Assembly: GCA_944472135.2 (NCBI GenBank)
Contig: OX235262.1
Location: forward strand, 27,823,362 to 27,887,361
Reading direction: 5' to 3'
DNA length: 64,000 bases
From: Trichobilharzia regenti
Taxonomy: Eukaryota; Platyhelminthes; Trematoda; Strigeidida; Schistosomatidae
Every line of letters starts with the position of its first letter. Position 1 is the first letter of the stretch. The position numbers were made by a program, and so were the translations under genes. Shown in pieces: positions 20,500 through 31,864 of this stretch. The notes under the pieces are model-generated. The model had not been told where the DNA came from and did not search any database. It saw nothing but the letters and a program-made list of their open reading frames with translations.

Positions 20500-21225
20500 A
20501 CTAGTTTCTTCTGAACACACAGCTCTGGCTTTTCGATGCATTTGGTGAGAGCTTCTGCAGTACAAAGAAGTCGGAGACACACTGCCTTCAGTAGATTTTT
20601 GTTTGCTTTGTAAATGACTGTGAATGATGAGTCAGTTGAGATTCTGTGACAGGTATTGATGAGGTGTTCATTTGTGGCGCTTCTGATTGAACCAGTGCCT
20701 CATCTTTGTAGCCATGCTGGTTGATGTTCTCTAACACGTTTTGATAAGACCCGCATAGAACGACCTATGGATCTAGCTCCACATGAATAGGTGAACTGCT
20801 ATACACACACTGAAGTGGTCTTGTGCGAAAGTCTGCCCTTCCCGTTGCTCCGAAGTAATGGATAACTAGAGAATATCACTCTTAGAGTTGCTTCAGGAAA
20901 ACTCTTCTTCAAGGAATTGGAGATTCTCCTTTGAAGGATATCTGCTTCTAGGTCTCCCCTGAATTCCAGATTCAAATAAAGTGCTTTCTTCGGCATTGCA
21001 GTGCATTCTTTTCTTTTCGGCTTTAGTTTCATGTTCTTCTCTACGGAACACGATGGGTATCCATTTTAAGCCAGGATGAGTTTGAGTCATCGCTACAAAT
21101 TCTTCTGGTACGTTGGGCTAGGGAGATGATGAGAGCTGTTTAACGGATGATAGGCATCCACCTGTAGAAGTTTGTCAGTTGGCCATTCCATGTTGGTTTT
21201 CTATGGATAAATCTTTTCAGAGTTC
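20500..21225 (-). mobile_element. PLE-H, linker and endonuclease fragment
   Basis: The minus strand encodes KKALYLNLEFRGDLEADIL and RRISNSLKKSFPEATLRVIF (20,799-21,032), the conserved block between reverse transcriptase and endonuclease. A frameshift then leads to SCGARSIGRSMRVLSKRVRE, a GIY-YIG nuclease core. The same subfamily as PLE-F, PLE-K and PLE-O. Reverse transcriptase is lost and the endonuclease C-terminus is shredded by frameshifts. Confidence 0.75.
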
Positions 21226-21499
21226 AAGTTAGCTCTAGTCTATTGCGTGTCACTTAAGTGATAGCTGTGCACTCAGGAGTGAATTGTCGTTGACGTCACT
21301 CCACCACAGGAATACATTTCATTTTAATTTTATTTCATTGTGACAATGTAATTTAAACCCTTAATTTTATCCCTATCCATAGTGTCTGATTTACTCTTAC
21401 ATAGCACGTATCATCAACTTTACAACCTAATCCTACTCCGTTGGTTGTTTTTGCCTTGTTGAAAGAAGAATGACGACATTTCTAGGCTTTTCTGGGAAT

Positions 21500-21975
21500 A
21501 AAATGATGAATATGTAACAATGGAGAGGATTTGTAGCTTAGGTAGGTAATTTAGAATTAGTTGTATTCTCTGAGCTGGTTGATTTAATTGTGAAGCTTTC
21601 ATCATCCACCTTCTAGACAACATCTTCAGCCAGCACAGGCTTTAGTATGGAATTAACTTATTTGAATTCTCCACAACTGATGATGATGATTTGTATAATT
21701 GTATCTCTTGGTAGCCATTGAAGTGTGTGGTTGTTAATTTACATATCGATTGATCATTTTTATTGACTTGAAATTTCAGTTTTCTTGTCATGTGATCTCC
21801 TTTTTATTAGTTGGTAAATTTGGTCTATAGTAATGTGTGTTTGTTAACTGATGATTTGCTTGAGTATCAGGATTCTAGAATTTCCCTGACAGTGTCTTTG
21901 GTGTTTCGTCTGTTTAAAATGTCTACATCTTCACAATCAAATTTGTGTCTATAATTATCTACACGCATTTATATG
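21500..21975 (-). mobile_element. PLE-I, endonuclease C-terminus and 3' end of the PLE-A/D family
   Basis: The 3' part (21,500-21,640) matches the arms of PLE-A and PLE-D: TCTGAGCTGGTTGATTTAAT, AGCTTTCATCATCCACC, AACATCTTCAGC. The minus strand at 21,800-21,970 gives NYRHKFDCEDVDILNRRN-like and VREILES-like peptides, the endonuclease end. Stops are present. This copy is not inverted, so it shows the plain order of the family. Confidence 0.7.
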
Positions 21976-22599
21976 AAAGAATATGTATATATCACGGCCT
22001 TTTACAGCTTCGCAATTAACTCAACCACCTGAGAGAATACAACTAATTCAAAAAGTTGACTGTGGAACTCGCACTTCGTGTAAATACCTTTACCGTATGG
22101 CATGCAGTTATAACACTAAAACTGTATGGACTAAAAGTGCACCAGTTTCTGCATGGTAATCAGTACAGACTTACAGTCCTTAATGTTGCCCGAAATGTAT
22201 CAACAACTTTGTACAGATTCGAAAGGAGAACTTAGTGATGTAATCGAAGCTAAAATTGAACGAAAGAGAAACTTTGAATATGCATAGTGACTGTGTAAAT
22301 TTCTTACAAAAATGAATTCAGGACGATAATCGAATGATGATCATAAAAACCCCATGTGAGTGATGCGTAAAATCCGAAAACACAGGAACCGTCTAAAATA
22401 CGGTACTATATTAAACATAAAATATACCATCTAATGCCATCAAATCAATGTGCACCGTGATGGCGAGCTACCTAGTGGAATGGTGGCCACAATCTAATTT
22501 CGACTGACTGATACAATTCAGTATGCATCAAACAAAGGCGCATCACACTAGTTACTAGTGTCCAATCAAAGTGTCCAATAGAGTTCTACAGGAGGTCAG
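21976..22599. other. No gene recognised
   Basis: AT-rich spacer with no assignable signal. Confidence 0.4.
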
Positions 22600-22800
22600 T
22601 CGCCTGCCAGAATAGCTCAGTGGTAACGTCTCTGACTTCTGCTGGCACTGGTTGACGCGGGTTTGAATCTCAAAGAGAGGGACATGAGTTCCTTCAAGGT
22701 GATTGCACATACGCCTTGCTGACTGGTGAGTGCCAACTAGCACGCAACTCAGGTGAAACAAGGCTTCCTGTAGTCGATTGCCTCCAACCACCTAACATCA
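22600..22800 (+). mobile_element. tRNA-derived SINE-like unit
   Basis: TAGCTCAGTGGTAACG is a good A box, and GCGGGTTTGAATCTC 40-50 bases later is a good B box. This is the spacing of a tRNA-derived polymerase III promoter. The sequence before and after does not fold as an intact tRNA in my reading, so a SINE head is more likely than a functional tRNA gene. I found no second copy in the window. Confidence 0.45.
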
Positions 22801-23439
22801 TAAAGCATGAAATATATAATATAAAAACCTCAATTGTGATGTGTCTGTAGTTGAATATCGTGAAAAAGCACAGTCAATGTGAGTCAATAAGTAAAAAAAA
22901 AATAGCAGAGCTGTGTCAAAGGCAATCCACGTGCTATTCAAACAGCGCGCAAATATCAGATACAGAATAGAAGGATGCGGATAAACAATGTTCAACAGTA
23001 ATTGTTAAACGAATAAAGTGTATATACAGCAAATATCGTTCGACTATAAGAATATAATTATTGTACATCTAACAGATTATTAATACATCCAGTAGGATAA
23101 ACTTCAATATCAAATAAATACATAGTTAAGTATTAACAAATACAACTTTCACAGTCTTAAAAACTGAACATATCTCTAGCTTCTCCACACATATAAACTT
23201 ACTAGTAAAGGGAAAAAAATTCACATTTGAATCGGGAAATGAACAAGGAGAATTAGCTATGATGTTAGATTGTAGAACAAAAACAAATAGAAGGTAACCT
23301 GCACACTAGCGTTTATAAAAAGTCAATGCATTCTACTAATAGATATTTAGACTTGAATTCATCTCATCCGTTCGTTGTCTGTAAAGGCGGGCTTAGTTGA
23401 GTGTCTAACATACTGAGCAGTAGCACTAAGTTATAAAAA
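22801..23439. other. No gene recognised
   Basis: AT-rich spacer with no coding, RNA or repeat signal that I recognise. Confidence 0.4.
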
Positions 23440-24010
23440 AGACCTAAATGATAAAGTGAAACGGGTAGAAGAAGCGTTGGTATCAAATAAATATCCCATA
23501 AAATTCATTAGGAATATCAAAAAAGGTCAATGGCAAAATATTAATAATGGTGAAACTAATGTTGTTAACCTAAATAGCGAAGAATATGACGCATCTACAG
23601 TTTTACTTTATAAGAAGGGGACATTTGAAATTCTACGTAAGATTCTTAGTAATGCAGGAACTAGGTTGGAATTCCAATCTACAAACTCACTCCGGTAGGA
23701 CACGCTCTTTAGGTTAAAGGACCCTGTCTGTTGACCCAGTTAGACAAAATCATATAACTTACAAAATGCCTTGCAGTGACTGTGAGTGAGGTCACCTACA
23801 TAGGTCAAACCAGTAGATCGGGAGTAGTGAGATTATCAGAACATGAGAATTTATCTAAGTGTACAATGATTGACCCCACCTGTGAAGATAAGAAATTTAG
23901 AAAAAAGCTCAGCGATTGCACTGCATGCATTAACACACAGCCACACAATAGGCTGGGAGAGGGTTAAAATCCTAAAAAGTAATCTAGGTAGGTGGAGATA
24001 GAGAGAGGTT
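23440..24010 (+). mobile_element. PLE-J, linker and endonuclease fragment
   Basis: Plus frames give RVEEALVSNKYPIKFI (equivalent of the NGYP..FI motif) and EILRKILSNAGTRLEFQSTN. After a frame break follow MPCSDCEVTYIGQTSRSG (with one small shift) and VVRLSEHENLS. The YIGQTSR core is preserved. The subfamily is closer to PLE-G and PLE-M than to PLE-A. Reverse transcriptase is missing and the 3' part is decayed. Confidence 0.75.
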
Positions 24011-24487
24011 GCTTACTGAATCTTTGTTCAACGAGTCTACACCAACACATGCAATAGAAATGACTGGACGCAAATACCATAGGTATGGAAGATATTATTA
24101 CCACCAGTCAAATCAGAGGATAATAAATAATATTTAAATGTATTCACTTCACATTCTAACAGTCTAAGGGGTCATTTATTGTACTATAAAATCACCTTAT
24201 TACCTATCTGATTACATTTTATTGATAACACTAATACTATTCTGAATGTACCTTATTTTATATTGATTTTTATCCAAATGTCTAATTATCAGTCTTAACT
24301 CATGTATATAAATGAAGTAAAAAGTTGTATGAGTGACTTGATATGATTATGAGTGGGAATAATTTGTGCTCGATGCGTGGCCATCAGTAAACATTACTGC
24401 ATAACACTTGGATTTATTAAAATAAAATCTTATCCCTGAGTTAGACTATACCACAGAGCCCGAGTTTAATACTTGTAGAAAATCAAA
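24011..24487. other. Intergenic, with a segment shared with PLE-G
   Basis: Positions 24,346-24,480 match the minus strand of 17,770-17,880 (shared ATTTGTGCTCGA-like, CATCAGTAAACATTACTG-like and ACTATACCACAGAG-like blocks). It is probably the 3' part of PLE-J or of a related unit. No gene. Confidence 0.4.
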
Positions 24488-25386
24488 ACAAGTGGTGATT
24501 CAGCGAAGAGACTCTTTTCGACGAATTCATCATCAAGCTGTACAAACGTATATATATATATATATATATTGTTATTTAAGAAGTTATATCCGGTGAGGGA
24601 ATTGAATCATAGGTGTGAATGCATGAAATAATAATAATAGTATTATGAAATGCAATTAAAAACTAAAATGTTTGTGATTATAATCATAGTTAAATGTTCA
24701 GTGGCAAAGCAAATTAATTTCATATATAGAATAATTCATAGGATGGATAGAACTTGAAAAAGGGTGTGCAATTATAGGAGTGGTAGACAAATCGAATCAA
24801 ATAAAAACGTTACGTAATATTGTGTGAAATTCGACAGCATAGAATTTAACGTTGTAAAAAAGAATTGATTTAGAATGACAAGTGGAACAAGTGAAATAAT
24901 ACCGGGGACAGTTCAAAGTGAGAATAGTAATAATAACAATTGACGTAATAAGGAAGAGTATACAAATTGAATAGACAAAATGAAAAAATGAAAAAGTGAT
25001 AGAGCTAAAATATGATTGGGGATTACCATACTTTAGCATAGAGGGATTAGGAACATGAAAAATAGAGGGGTTGAACGAACTTTTTCTATTCACAGAGATC
25101 TGGCTTTTCTGTTTCGATAGCCATAGATGGCTTCAGCAATACAGATGAGTTGGGTACGTAGGGATCTGGGTAAATTACTCTTTGCCTTGTAGATGACTTT
25201 AAAGGTGGAGGCTATAGAGATAGGGTGATGATTATCGACCATATGTTCAGTGATCGCGCTTCTTATTGCTCCACTTCCACCTTTTAGTAGCCGGATATAA
25301 CTTCTTAAAAACCATATATAAATATACCACTGTACAGCTTGATGATAAATTCGTTGAAAAGAGTCTTTTCACTGAATCACTTGGTT
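24488..25386 (-). mobile_element. Fold-back PLE derivative PLE-K
   Basis: Left arm 24,488-24,592 and right arm 25,290-25,386 are inverted copies. The interior (24,600-25,275) matches PLE-O at 47,780-48,400 closely. Its minus strand encodes an endonuclease C-terminus read as GAIRSAI, EHMVDNHHPIS and FKVIYKAKSNLPRSLRTQL. No reverse transcriptase and no YIG core remain, so the copy is non-autonomous. The right arm contains AGCTTGATGATAAATTCGTT, GAAAAGAGTCTTTTC, a hammerhead-like order with palindromic stem III. An AT microsatellite lies in the left arm at 24,547-24,570. Confidence 0.8.
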
Positions 25387-25511
25387 TAATAATTGTAACA
25401 GCTTGCACTACTTACAACAGATCAGTAGTATACATTTTAACACAAAAGAAGGAGTGGCATCGGAAAAATAAGATAGGAATTAACAGACTGCCTAAAGTGT
25501 TTTATTAACCC

Positions 25512-25561
<50 letters not shown>

Positions 25562-26119
25562 CCGTGCTCACTCCAGAAACTGAATAAAACGGGGTGAATC
25601 TATTCAAAACCCCTGATTGTGTTAACCACTCTACCTGTTTTATGTTAAAACTACTGAACTGTTCAATGAAGATAGGAAAAATCTCTATTGTGGTAGATGT
25701 GCACCTTTTGCTATCCACAACTCAATAGTTTGACTGATAAAAATATCACATATTTTATCATAATCACCTTACAATATCAATTTTATTCCACAATTTTGTG
25801 TCAGGAAGAAATTCTTGTTTTATTAGACTCATTAACACATTTAGTTATTTCACAATCGATGGATGAATGTTGATGAAGTCAATTGGAAAACAAATAAGGG
25901 GACCAAAAGAACTTGGCGAATCTTGGGCAAGAAAAACTGTCAGGCAATTATGAAAAACCTCCACAACCGGTTACTAAATACTAGTTTCACTAGGTGAGAC
26001 ACAAGAGGAGAGATGAAAACAGAGAGAGTGTTCAGGGTCAGATAATGCAGACTGAGATCATGTCTTGCATCAGTTCAGATGTCTATTAACTAATGTAGTG
26101 ACAAGCCGACTAAGTTACA
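25387..26119. other. Intergenic with an AT microsatellite
   Basis: An (AT)n tract lies at about 25,514-25,556. No gene or assignable repeat is seen elsewhere. Confidence 0.5.
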
Positions 26120-26870
26120 CAGCACTTGCTATAATAACAACCTTTATTACCCTTCTCAAATATATCGATTTGATGGTGATTGGTACTGATCGTTGTTGCT
26201 GTCGTTTGAGGCGCCTGGTTATCTTCCTCACCTCCGTCTGTTTACCCTGTGTTCACCTGGAGTCCTGTCCTCGCTACCAGTTTGTTGGTATTGGCAAGTT
26301 AGTCTTCTGGTTTGTGTGACACTTAACATGAATCACGCACATATCAGATTCAGATCTTCTAGATTATTCTTACCAGTTAGTGCAGCGTATTCCTATCTTC
26401 TCTATACCCATATTCTGAAACACGATCCAGTCCAGCACAATTATAGATATCACTAGTGATAATGGACATCCTTGTATTACTTCTGCCCTAACATCAGATG
26501 CTTCATTGAGTTTTCAGTTGTGGATCACCCGACACATGCCACTGTCATATAGCTTTGGAATGAGGTTGATAAAAATTTGGTCGCTGTACACCATAATGTT
26601 GAAGTGGTTCACAAATTACTTCTTGGTCAAACTGTGGAAGGCCTTTTCGAAATCAATGAATTTGAGGTAGATGTTTGACCGCCATTCTATGCTTTATTCG
26701 GTCATGACCAGTAGACACATTGTGCTTGATGGAAATTTAGATACCTTGTTGGTCTAACTTGGCCTTCAGCTACAAGAAAATCAGGCAACGATCGATGAAA
26801 TTCAACAGCAAGCTGTTGGGAATGTTTTTGTTAACACACACAGTGATGGCAAAATCAAATTGAAAAAAAT
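26120..26870 (-). mobile_element. Old RTE LINE fragment, reverse transcriptase palm
   Basis: On the minus strand, across stops, one reads YLKFIDFEKAFH (catalytic motif A), KLYDSGMCRVIHN, VIQGCPLSL (motif B), LDWI and then a remnant of the motif C region. NKLVARTGLQVNTG follows. The order matches the RTE protein at 61,431-63,446. It is heavily decayed with no tail seen. Confidence 0.65.
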
Positions 26871-28279
26871 TCAACTGTTTTGAAAGACAACTTGTACTAC
26901 TTACTATTTGTTAGTAGTAAGAGGAATGTAGTTAATTTTTAAGTTGACTACTGTCATTCACTTGCTTTCTACCATGGCGTATACATCTTTTTATACATAT
27001 GGGATATTTTTAAAGAGGGAAACGATAGATATAAAAATTTTTCTATCAACCAAATGTCTTAGTCAGTTAGAAAAACCAAATATGTTACAGAAACTTAATT
27101 CAAATATTTTTTTTCACTAATATGTATATGCCATAGAGCAAACAAAAGGGAACAATATCTCGAGTTGACTCCATATATGTAACTTATGTGAAAGACACAG
27201 TCTTATTTTTAAACTCTCAGAAAACGTTGGTCACGTATAAACTTAGTGAATTAGTACTCGCTGATGTGAATGCTACTGATTTATTCAGCGTACTTCTCGA
27301 AATTTTTGGCATTTAAAGTGTCATTTTACTCACTGTGAACTTATCAAATTTATTCACTTACGTGAAGTGAAATTGAAGAGTAGAGAATTTCCACCAAATG
27401 ATATCAGATACAGAGTTTCCTGTTCAAGTCATGAAAGTTATGAAAAGAAACTTCCTGATGAACACAATAGGATTTTCGCGCGAAATTACACATCTGATAA
27501 ATATGCATATAATAATGTTGAAGTTATTTGAGTGTCAATTTCACAAGTGTGAAATTGACATTCGAATACCTATATTCTCACTGAATAGCATTTTTAACCT
27601 TTTCAAATGTTGAAGTTCCTATAGTCTGTGAAAAAATTTCTTGAAATCAGACTCTCAGTTGATGATTTCATGACAATCAGTTGACATTTATTGATAGAAT
27701 TGAATGTAAATTGAAAATTTAAATTTTGTCATAGTACAGATGTGATTAATTCCTATCACTTGTGAGAACATAGGTATGAAGTGAAGTACGTCTTAAATAC
27801 ACCATGTTCCTAAGCCTTCAGTGACCATATATACACTAACTGATATCCAGAAGAGTTCAGTGTTCAGGTGTTTGTCAAAACAGAACAAATGAAGGTGTGT
27901 ACTTTAAAGGAGTGAAAATCAATAAAAGTATGGAAATAGAAAATGGTAATTTGAATAAGGCATTAAAAAGACAAATTTCGCGAGATGATATCATTTCGTA
28001 GTTTCTTTACAACCGCTTTACAACTAACATGGTTAACAATGATAAAATAAAGTTCATGAAAATTACTCAGTTAAATAAAAACAAAAGTACATACTAATGA
28101 CCAATCATATTTAAATAGGTCAAGTAGTCCATGGTAGCCGAAGGTTGAAGTCTATTATTTTTGCACACACAGTTTAGGCTGTGTGTGATTAATCCAAAGT
28201 TCTTCCATCACCTTCAATAACCTTGAATTAGAGTTATGTGAAATAATTGTGAACAGTCATTAATACTGATTGATTTTGT
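26871..28279. other. No gene recognised
   Basis: About 1.4 kb of AT-rich sequence. The frame at 27,398-27,613 (71 residues) has no motif. No repeat family assigned. Confidence 0.4.
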
Positions 28280-29065
28280 GACCAGACATTAATAAGTGTT
28301 TTGCAATGGATCATGATGCTGGATTTCTACTAAGATTAATCGCATTAGGATTTCCGATATGATTTAGTAGCCATTTTGGAACATGTTCTTTTCGACGACA
28401 TTGGAACATTCAGTTGGTTCTACCTATATAGGTGTCATCGCAGCTGCAGGTGAACTTGTAGATACAGTTTGTAGTAGAGTGCACAGAATTTGTAGGTACA
28501 AGGACCGAAAATGCTCGGCATGTACGAGAAGGAGATGTGGCATACAATGTGCTTTTGATGGCTGACCGAAGTCTTTGAGCTGTCAACTGCATAATCTGGT
28601 CGCCCTTGAATGGTAGATTAATAAAGATAGCTTTCTTTGGTACAGAAGCTGTCTTTTCAAGATGTGGTCTATCCTTATCGTGACAATTGATGAAGTTTTC
28701 TGGATAACCATTAGCTAATAAAACTGAATGTATATGTCGAAGCTCATCCATCAATGTGTCACTCGTACATATTTTACGAGCCCTTGAGAACAAACATTTC
28801 ACTAGGGAACGTTTATACTGGATGCGAACAAAACTGGTAAAATGAAGATATTGTCCACTCCATGTCTGTTTACGAAAAATAGAGCGCTGAATCGTTCCAT
28901 CATTTCTCCTAGTCATAGTTATATCCAGGAAACCGAGTTTGTTTTTGGATTCTAGTTCGGAGGTCACTCGAATATTTGGATGAATTAGATTAAATAGAGT
29001 GATAAAGTTTTCAATAGATTTGCTATTATTACCAATGATAGGAGTATCATCTACATAACGTTTTT
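28280..29065 (-). mobile_element. PLE-L, 5'-truncated in the reverse transcriptase palm
   Basis: The retained minus-strand order is RYVDDT (catalytic YVDD, about 29,043-29,060), a one-frame change, then the 185-residue frame 28,410-28,967. That frame holds LGFLDITMTRRNDG, FRKQTWSGQYLHF, RARKICTSD, ANGYPENFINC, KKAIFINLPFKGDQI and CIYKFTCSCDDTYIGRTN. Below 28,410 the endonuclease continues out of frame. Among the PLEs here this copy has one of the best preserved linkers and GIY-YIG cores. Confidence 0.85.
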
Positions 29066-29129
29066 ACAAAAGGGACTAATTGTTTTAAAGGTAATTGTGT
29101 CAAGAAGTTAATTTAGAATTATTATTATT

Positions 29130-29770
29130 TAAAAAATACATATTACAATTTTTAATGATAGGAAGCATAGTCTCGACTTCAGACAGCCAGAAGTGATGAA
29201 GATGTCAAAATCAGCCAGCCACAACCGGGAAGGCAAGATACGTCTTCATCAACCTGAAACCAGTTTGGAAATCTTCTGAACTCTGCCTCAGCCAGCATAA
29301 AAAAAATAAGATTCAGATTTCCAACACCAATTTCAAGTCAGTCAGTGTTTCTATGTGGGTGAATAACTTGGCCAGAGTGTCATGGAAAGAATTTCCCACA
29401 AGTTACAGACTTTCACCAACAGCTGACAAATAGCCAGTCAGAGAGAATTAGTGGCAGGTAACTCTGAGAACAAGCAAGTGAATAGCCTATCGTTCAAAAA
29501 TATGTGTAGGAGAAAATGTAGAAGGATTGGGTATAGGTAACTGGGGAGACTGTCGAATGACATCTCGCTCGATGCAGGCTATCACTCGAGTGGAATGTGT
29601 ATGGGAAGTGACGGGTGGTTCGTTGGTGGGAGATGGTGAGAGGAGGAGGAGATGAGGGGGTATTTCCATATGTGTAGCCAGATGAAGAGGGTCACAGAGA
29701 GAAGGCTGAAATGTTGATGTGTTGTTGAAGCCCTATGTTCCACTCCGAACCCAACGGAGTGAACTTCAAG
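29130..29770 (+). mobile_element. RTE LINE fragment, C-terminal region and 3' end
   Basis: Decayed plus-strand frames match the C-terminal third of the RTE protein (IRFPTPISSQSV-like, then a W-x-GDCRMTS-like segment). The end GTTGAAGCCCTATGTTCCAC (29,724-29,743) matches the RTE 3' end. The 5' end is truncated. Confidence 0.6.
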
Positions 29771-29985
29771 AAATTCATAGTAATAAGATACGAGTAATCG
29801 GGAATGTAAGGGCAGGAATAATTACAACGAAATGATGACGAAAGCAGTTTTGCACGAATATCTTGTTGGAAAACATTTTGCCTGTAAGCATCCACAGGTG
29901 GTGGATGACATGTGCTTATTTCTTTAAAAATATGGAACAAAACATAGAATGTTAGAAGTTGTACAGATTTATTGAATTGAATATT
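29771..29985. other. No gene recognised
   Basis: Short spacer before the Sm-alpha palindrome. No signal. Confidence 0.4.
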
Positions 29986-30107
29986 TGATTTTCCCGTTGA
30001 TTGATTGGACCGAAGTGCTCAGTCTCAGGTTGACATGTCGGCTTCTTGTGCAGATGCTTCGACGATGTCTGGGTATTTAATTGGTGTACAATTGGTGGAT
30101 GGTGGCT

Positions 30108-30168
30108 AGCAGTGGAATCCAGGATGCGCATTTCGTCCTATTTGGGACTCGTCAGCTGGACGTACCTG
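30108..30168 (-). ncRNA. Hammerhead ribozyme, Sm-alpha type, canonical core
   Basis: On the minus strand: GTCCAG, CTGACGA, GTCCCAAATAGGAC (stem II with loop), GAAA, TGCGCA, TC, CTGGAT. The core CUGANGA and GAAA are both intact. GTCCAG pairs with CTGGAT as stem I, and A15.1-U16.1 closes a very short stem III. Predicted cleavage follows C of GCATC, between plus-strand 30,122 and 30,123. Its own polymerase III promoter points the other way, so transcription of this copy would need an outside promoter. Confidence 0.8.
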
Positions 30169-30189
30169 CATTTCTCAGTGAGTGATGAT

Positions 30190-30262
30190 GTTCCCAAGTG
30201 GTCTAGTGGATAACGCTTTGGCGTTTGAAACTATGGGTACTGGGTTCGAGCCTCGGTGGGAA
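30190..30262 (+). promoter_or_regulatory. tRNA-like polymerase III promoter of Sm-alpha
   Basis: A box AGTGGTCTAGTGG and B box GGGTTCGAGCC, with flanking GTTCCCA and TGGGAAC that can pair like an acceptor stem. The whole is tRNA-like. Confidence 0.75.
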
Positions 30263-30285
30263 CATCATCACTCACTGAGAAATGC

Positions 30286-30342
30286 AGGTACGTCCAGCTG
30301 ACGGGTCCCAAATAGGACGAAATGCGCATCCTGGATTCCACT
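30286..30342 (+). ncRNA. Hammerhead ribozyme, Sm-alpha type, core mutated
   Basis: Identical in layout to the 30,108-30,168 copy, but the core reads CTGACGG instead of CTGACGA, so the invariant A9 is G. Stems I and II and GAAA are intact. Loss of A9 is expected to abolish or greatly reduce cleavage, from known hammerhead mutagenesis. Confidence 0.75.
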
Positions 30343-30379
30343 GCTAGCCACCATCCACCAATTGTACAGATTTAATTGA

Positions 30380-31345
30380 TAATAATAATAATAGATTTAT
30401 TCCAAAAACAGTACTCATGATACAGCAAGGAATTTTCAGCATTCACTACAATATTGCATCTAATTTACTCAAAAACGACAACAACAAAAATTAAAAATAC
30501 ACAATACATAATAGTAATAAAACGATTGTTGTAGCAGCTACGTAGCAAAATACTGTGTGCCATACGGAGAAAAATATGTATAAAGTACAAAATTGTAGTA
30601 ATAATAATAATAATACCAACTAATATAAAATAGCAGAGTAACGATTTAAACGATAGAAAGTGTAACACCATAAAATACAGAAAGATGAACGATAAAAGGG
30701 TCGATTCACTGTGCTAATTACATAGTAACTTGTAAGTTTCACGTCTAACAGAGTCTTCGTCACATAAAGTACGCGCTAAATAGGGTATTGTAGAATTTCT
30801 ACACTTAGTAGTACGAGCATATATCTTTTTATATTGACTTCTCGTCCTACCTGATGAGATACAGGGGGACAAGTGTGAATAGAGGGGGTGCAGAGGGTCT
30901 GACATTATAGCCTTTGCCCATTTCGTACAGGAATTTATATGCCTCTCGACTATAGTATTAGCGAGCTCATGCAGTGGCAGACCACAAGCTCTACTCACAG
31001 CATTTAATACTCTTCGTAATATGATATAATCTTTTTTGAGAAGCCCAGGAAAGATTAATGGAGAGCAGTAGAGTACAATAGGTAAAGTACAGGAGTTTAA
31101 AATTGCAAAACTAAAGGTTGGTTGATACCTGATTGTCTTAACTTTTTAATGTAGAAGGTAAGACGAAACATTTTCTTAGAGATAGATAAGATATGGGATG
31201 ACCATGAAAGGTCAGAGGAAAAAAAAATTGAGTTATTATAAATCAACCTCAAGAGAATAAGCGAATGAAGAAGACATAATGCTTTTAACAGGTAAGTTAT
31301 TTCCTTTTGCTTAAGATGAGACAACCATAGAAACAAGCACAGTGA
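30380..31345 (-). mobile_element. CR1-like LINE, C-terminal end and 3' tail
   Basis: On the minus strand: FFSSDLSWSSHILSISKKM, FRLTFYIKKLRQSG, then after a one-base frame change near 31,100 LNSCTLPIVLYCSPLIFPG, RRVLNAVSRACGLPLHEL and TKCRNSTIPYLARTL, with a stop at 30,714. SSDLSW and LPIVLYCSP are typical of the region after the palm in CR1/jockey-type LINEs. The 3' end AATAAATC followed by (TAT)n at 30,382-30,400 fits short-repeat tails. It is 5'-truncated, with one visible frameshift. Confidence 0.75.
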
Positions 31346-31864
31346 AAAAAAGGGGTTCATGAAACTATATTTCTAGCAGTCTTTCAGTTAAACATAGATT
31401 GTATACCAACATCATATATGAATAGGTAATGTAAACCCGAAGAAAGTGTTTTCACGTGAAGTATTTTGATTCAATAAGTGGAAACTATGGACAAGTAAAT
31501 TTAAGTATACACTGGTGAAAAATGCAATTGTTTGACGCCTCACTTTATTATTTATAGCCACATCTTTTTTATCTGGCCGAATCTCTCTGTTAGTGTGCAT
31601 TCACTGGTCAACTGTCATTCTTATTCATCCCGCATTTTGTAGAAGTATTTCTGAATGAATGATACATTAAAACCTGTTCTTTAGTTTTCCCTATTCATAT
31701 TAGTAGATCAGCTTCGTATAGTATAATAGCATTTCCTGAGTTTTGAACAGAGAAATAGTTGAGTGTTGAATTAGCTACCCCATCCCATAACAAAACAACC
31801 TCAACGCTACTGAAACATAAGAAAAATAAACTTATTCTCCACCAGATAACACTGGAAATTATAT
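31346..31864. other. No gene recognised
   Basis: AT-rich spacer with no assignable signal. Confidence 0.4.

Larger units (their letters stand above)
29986..30365. mobile_element. Sm-alpha-type SINE in a palindromic arrangement
   Basis: The right half (30,190-30,365, plus) is tRNA-like head, hammerhead, tail: the standard Sm-alpha order. The left half (about 30,088-30,189) is the reverse complement of hammerhead plus tail (30,262-30,365). The unit therefore has two ribozyme segments facing away from one shared promoter. Before 30,088 lies GATTTTCCCGTTGATTGATT, a segment that recurs at 32,343 beside another Sm-alpha copy. The family is characteristic of schistosomes. Confidence 0.8.

Noticed and set aside
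22600..22700. Functional tRNA gene
   Set aside because: A and B boxes are good, but I could not form a complete acceptor stem and anticodon arm. The SINE-like context is more likely.
24797..25093. 98-residue minus frame, and its match at 47,850-48,179, as a conserved small gene
   Set aside because: The match is due to both lying in the PLE-K/PLE-O interior, and the two frames do not keep the same ends.
25437..25718. Open frame with a poly-Ile/Tyr repeat
   Set aside because: It is the translation of an (AT)n microsatellite. The same holds for 41,871-42,158 and 48,525-48,734.
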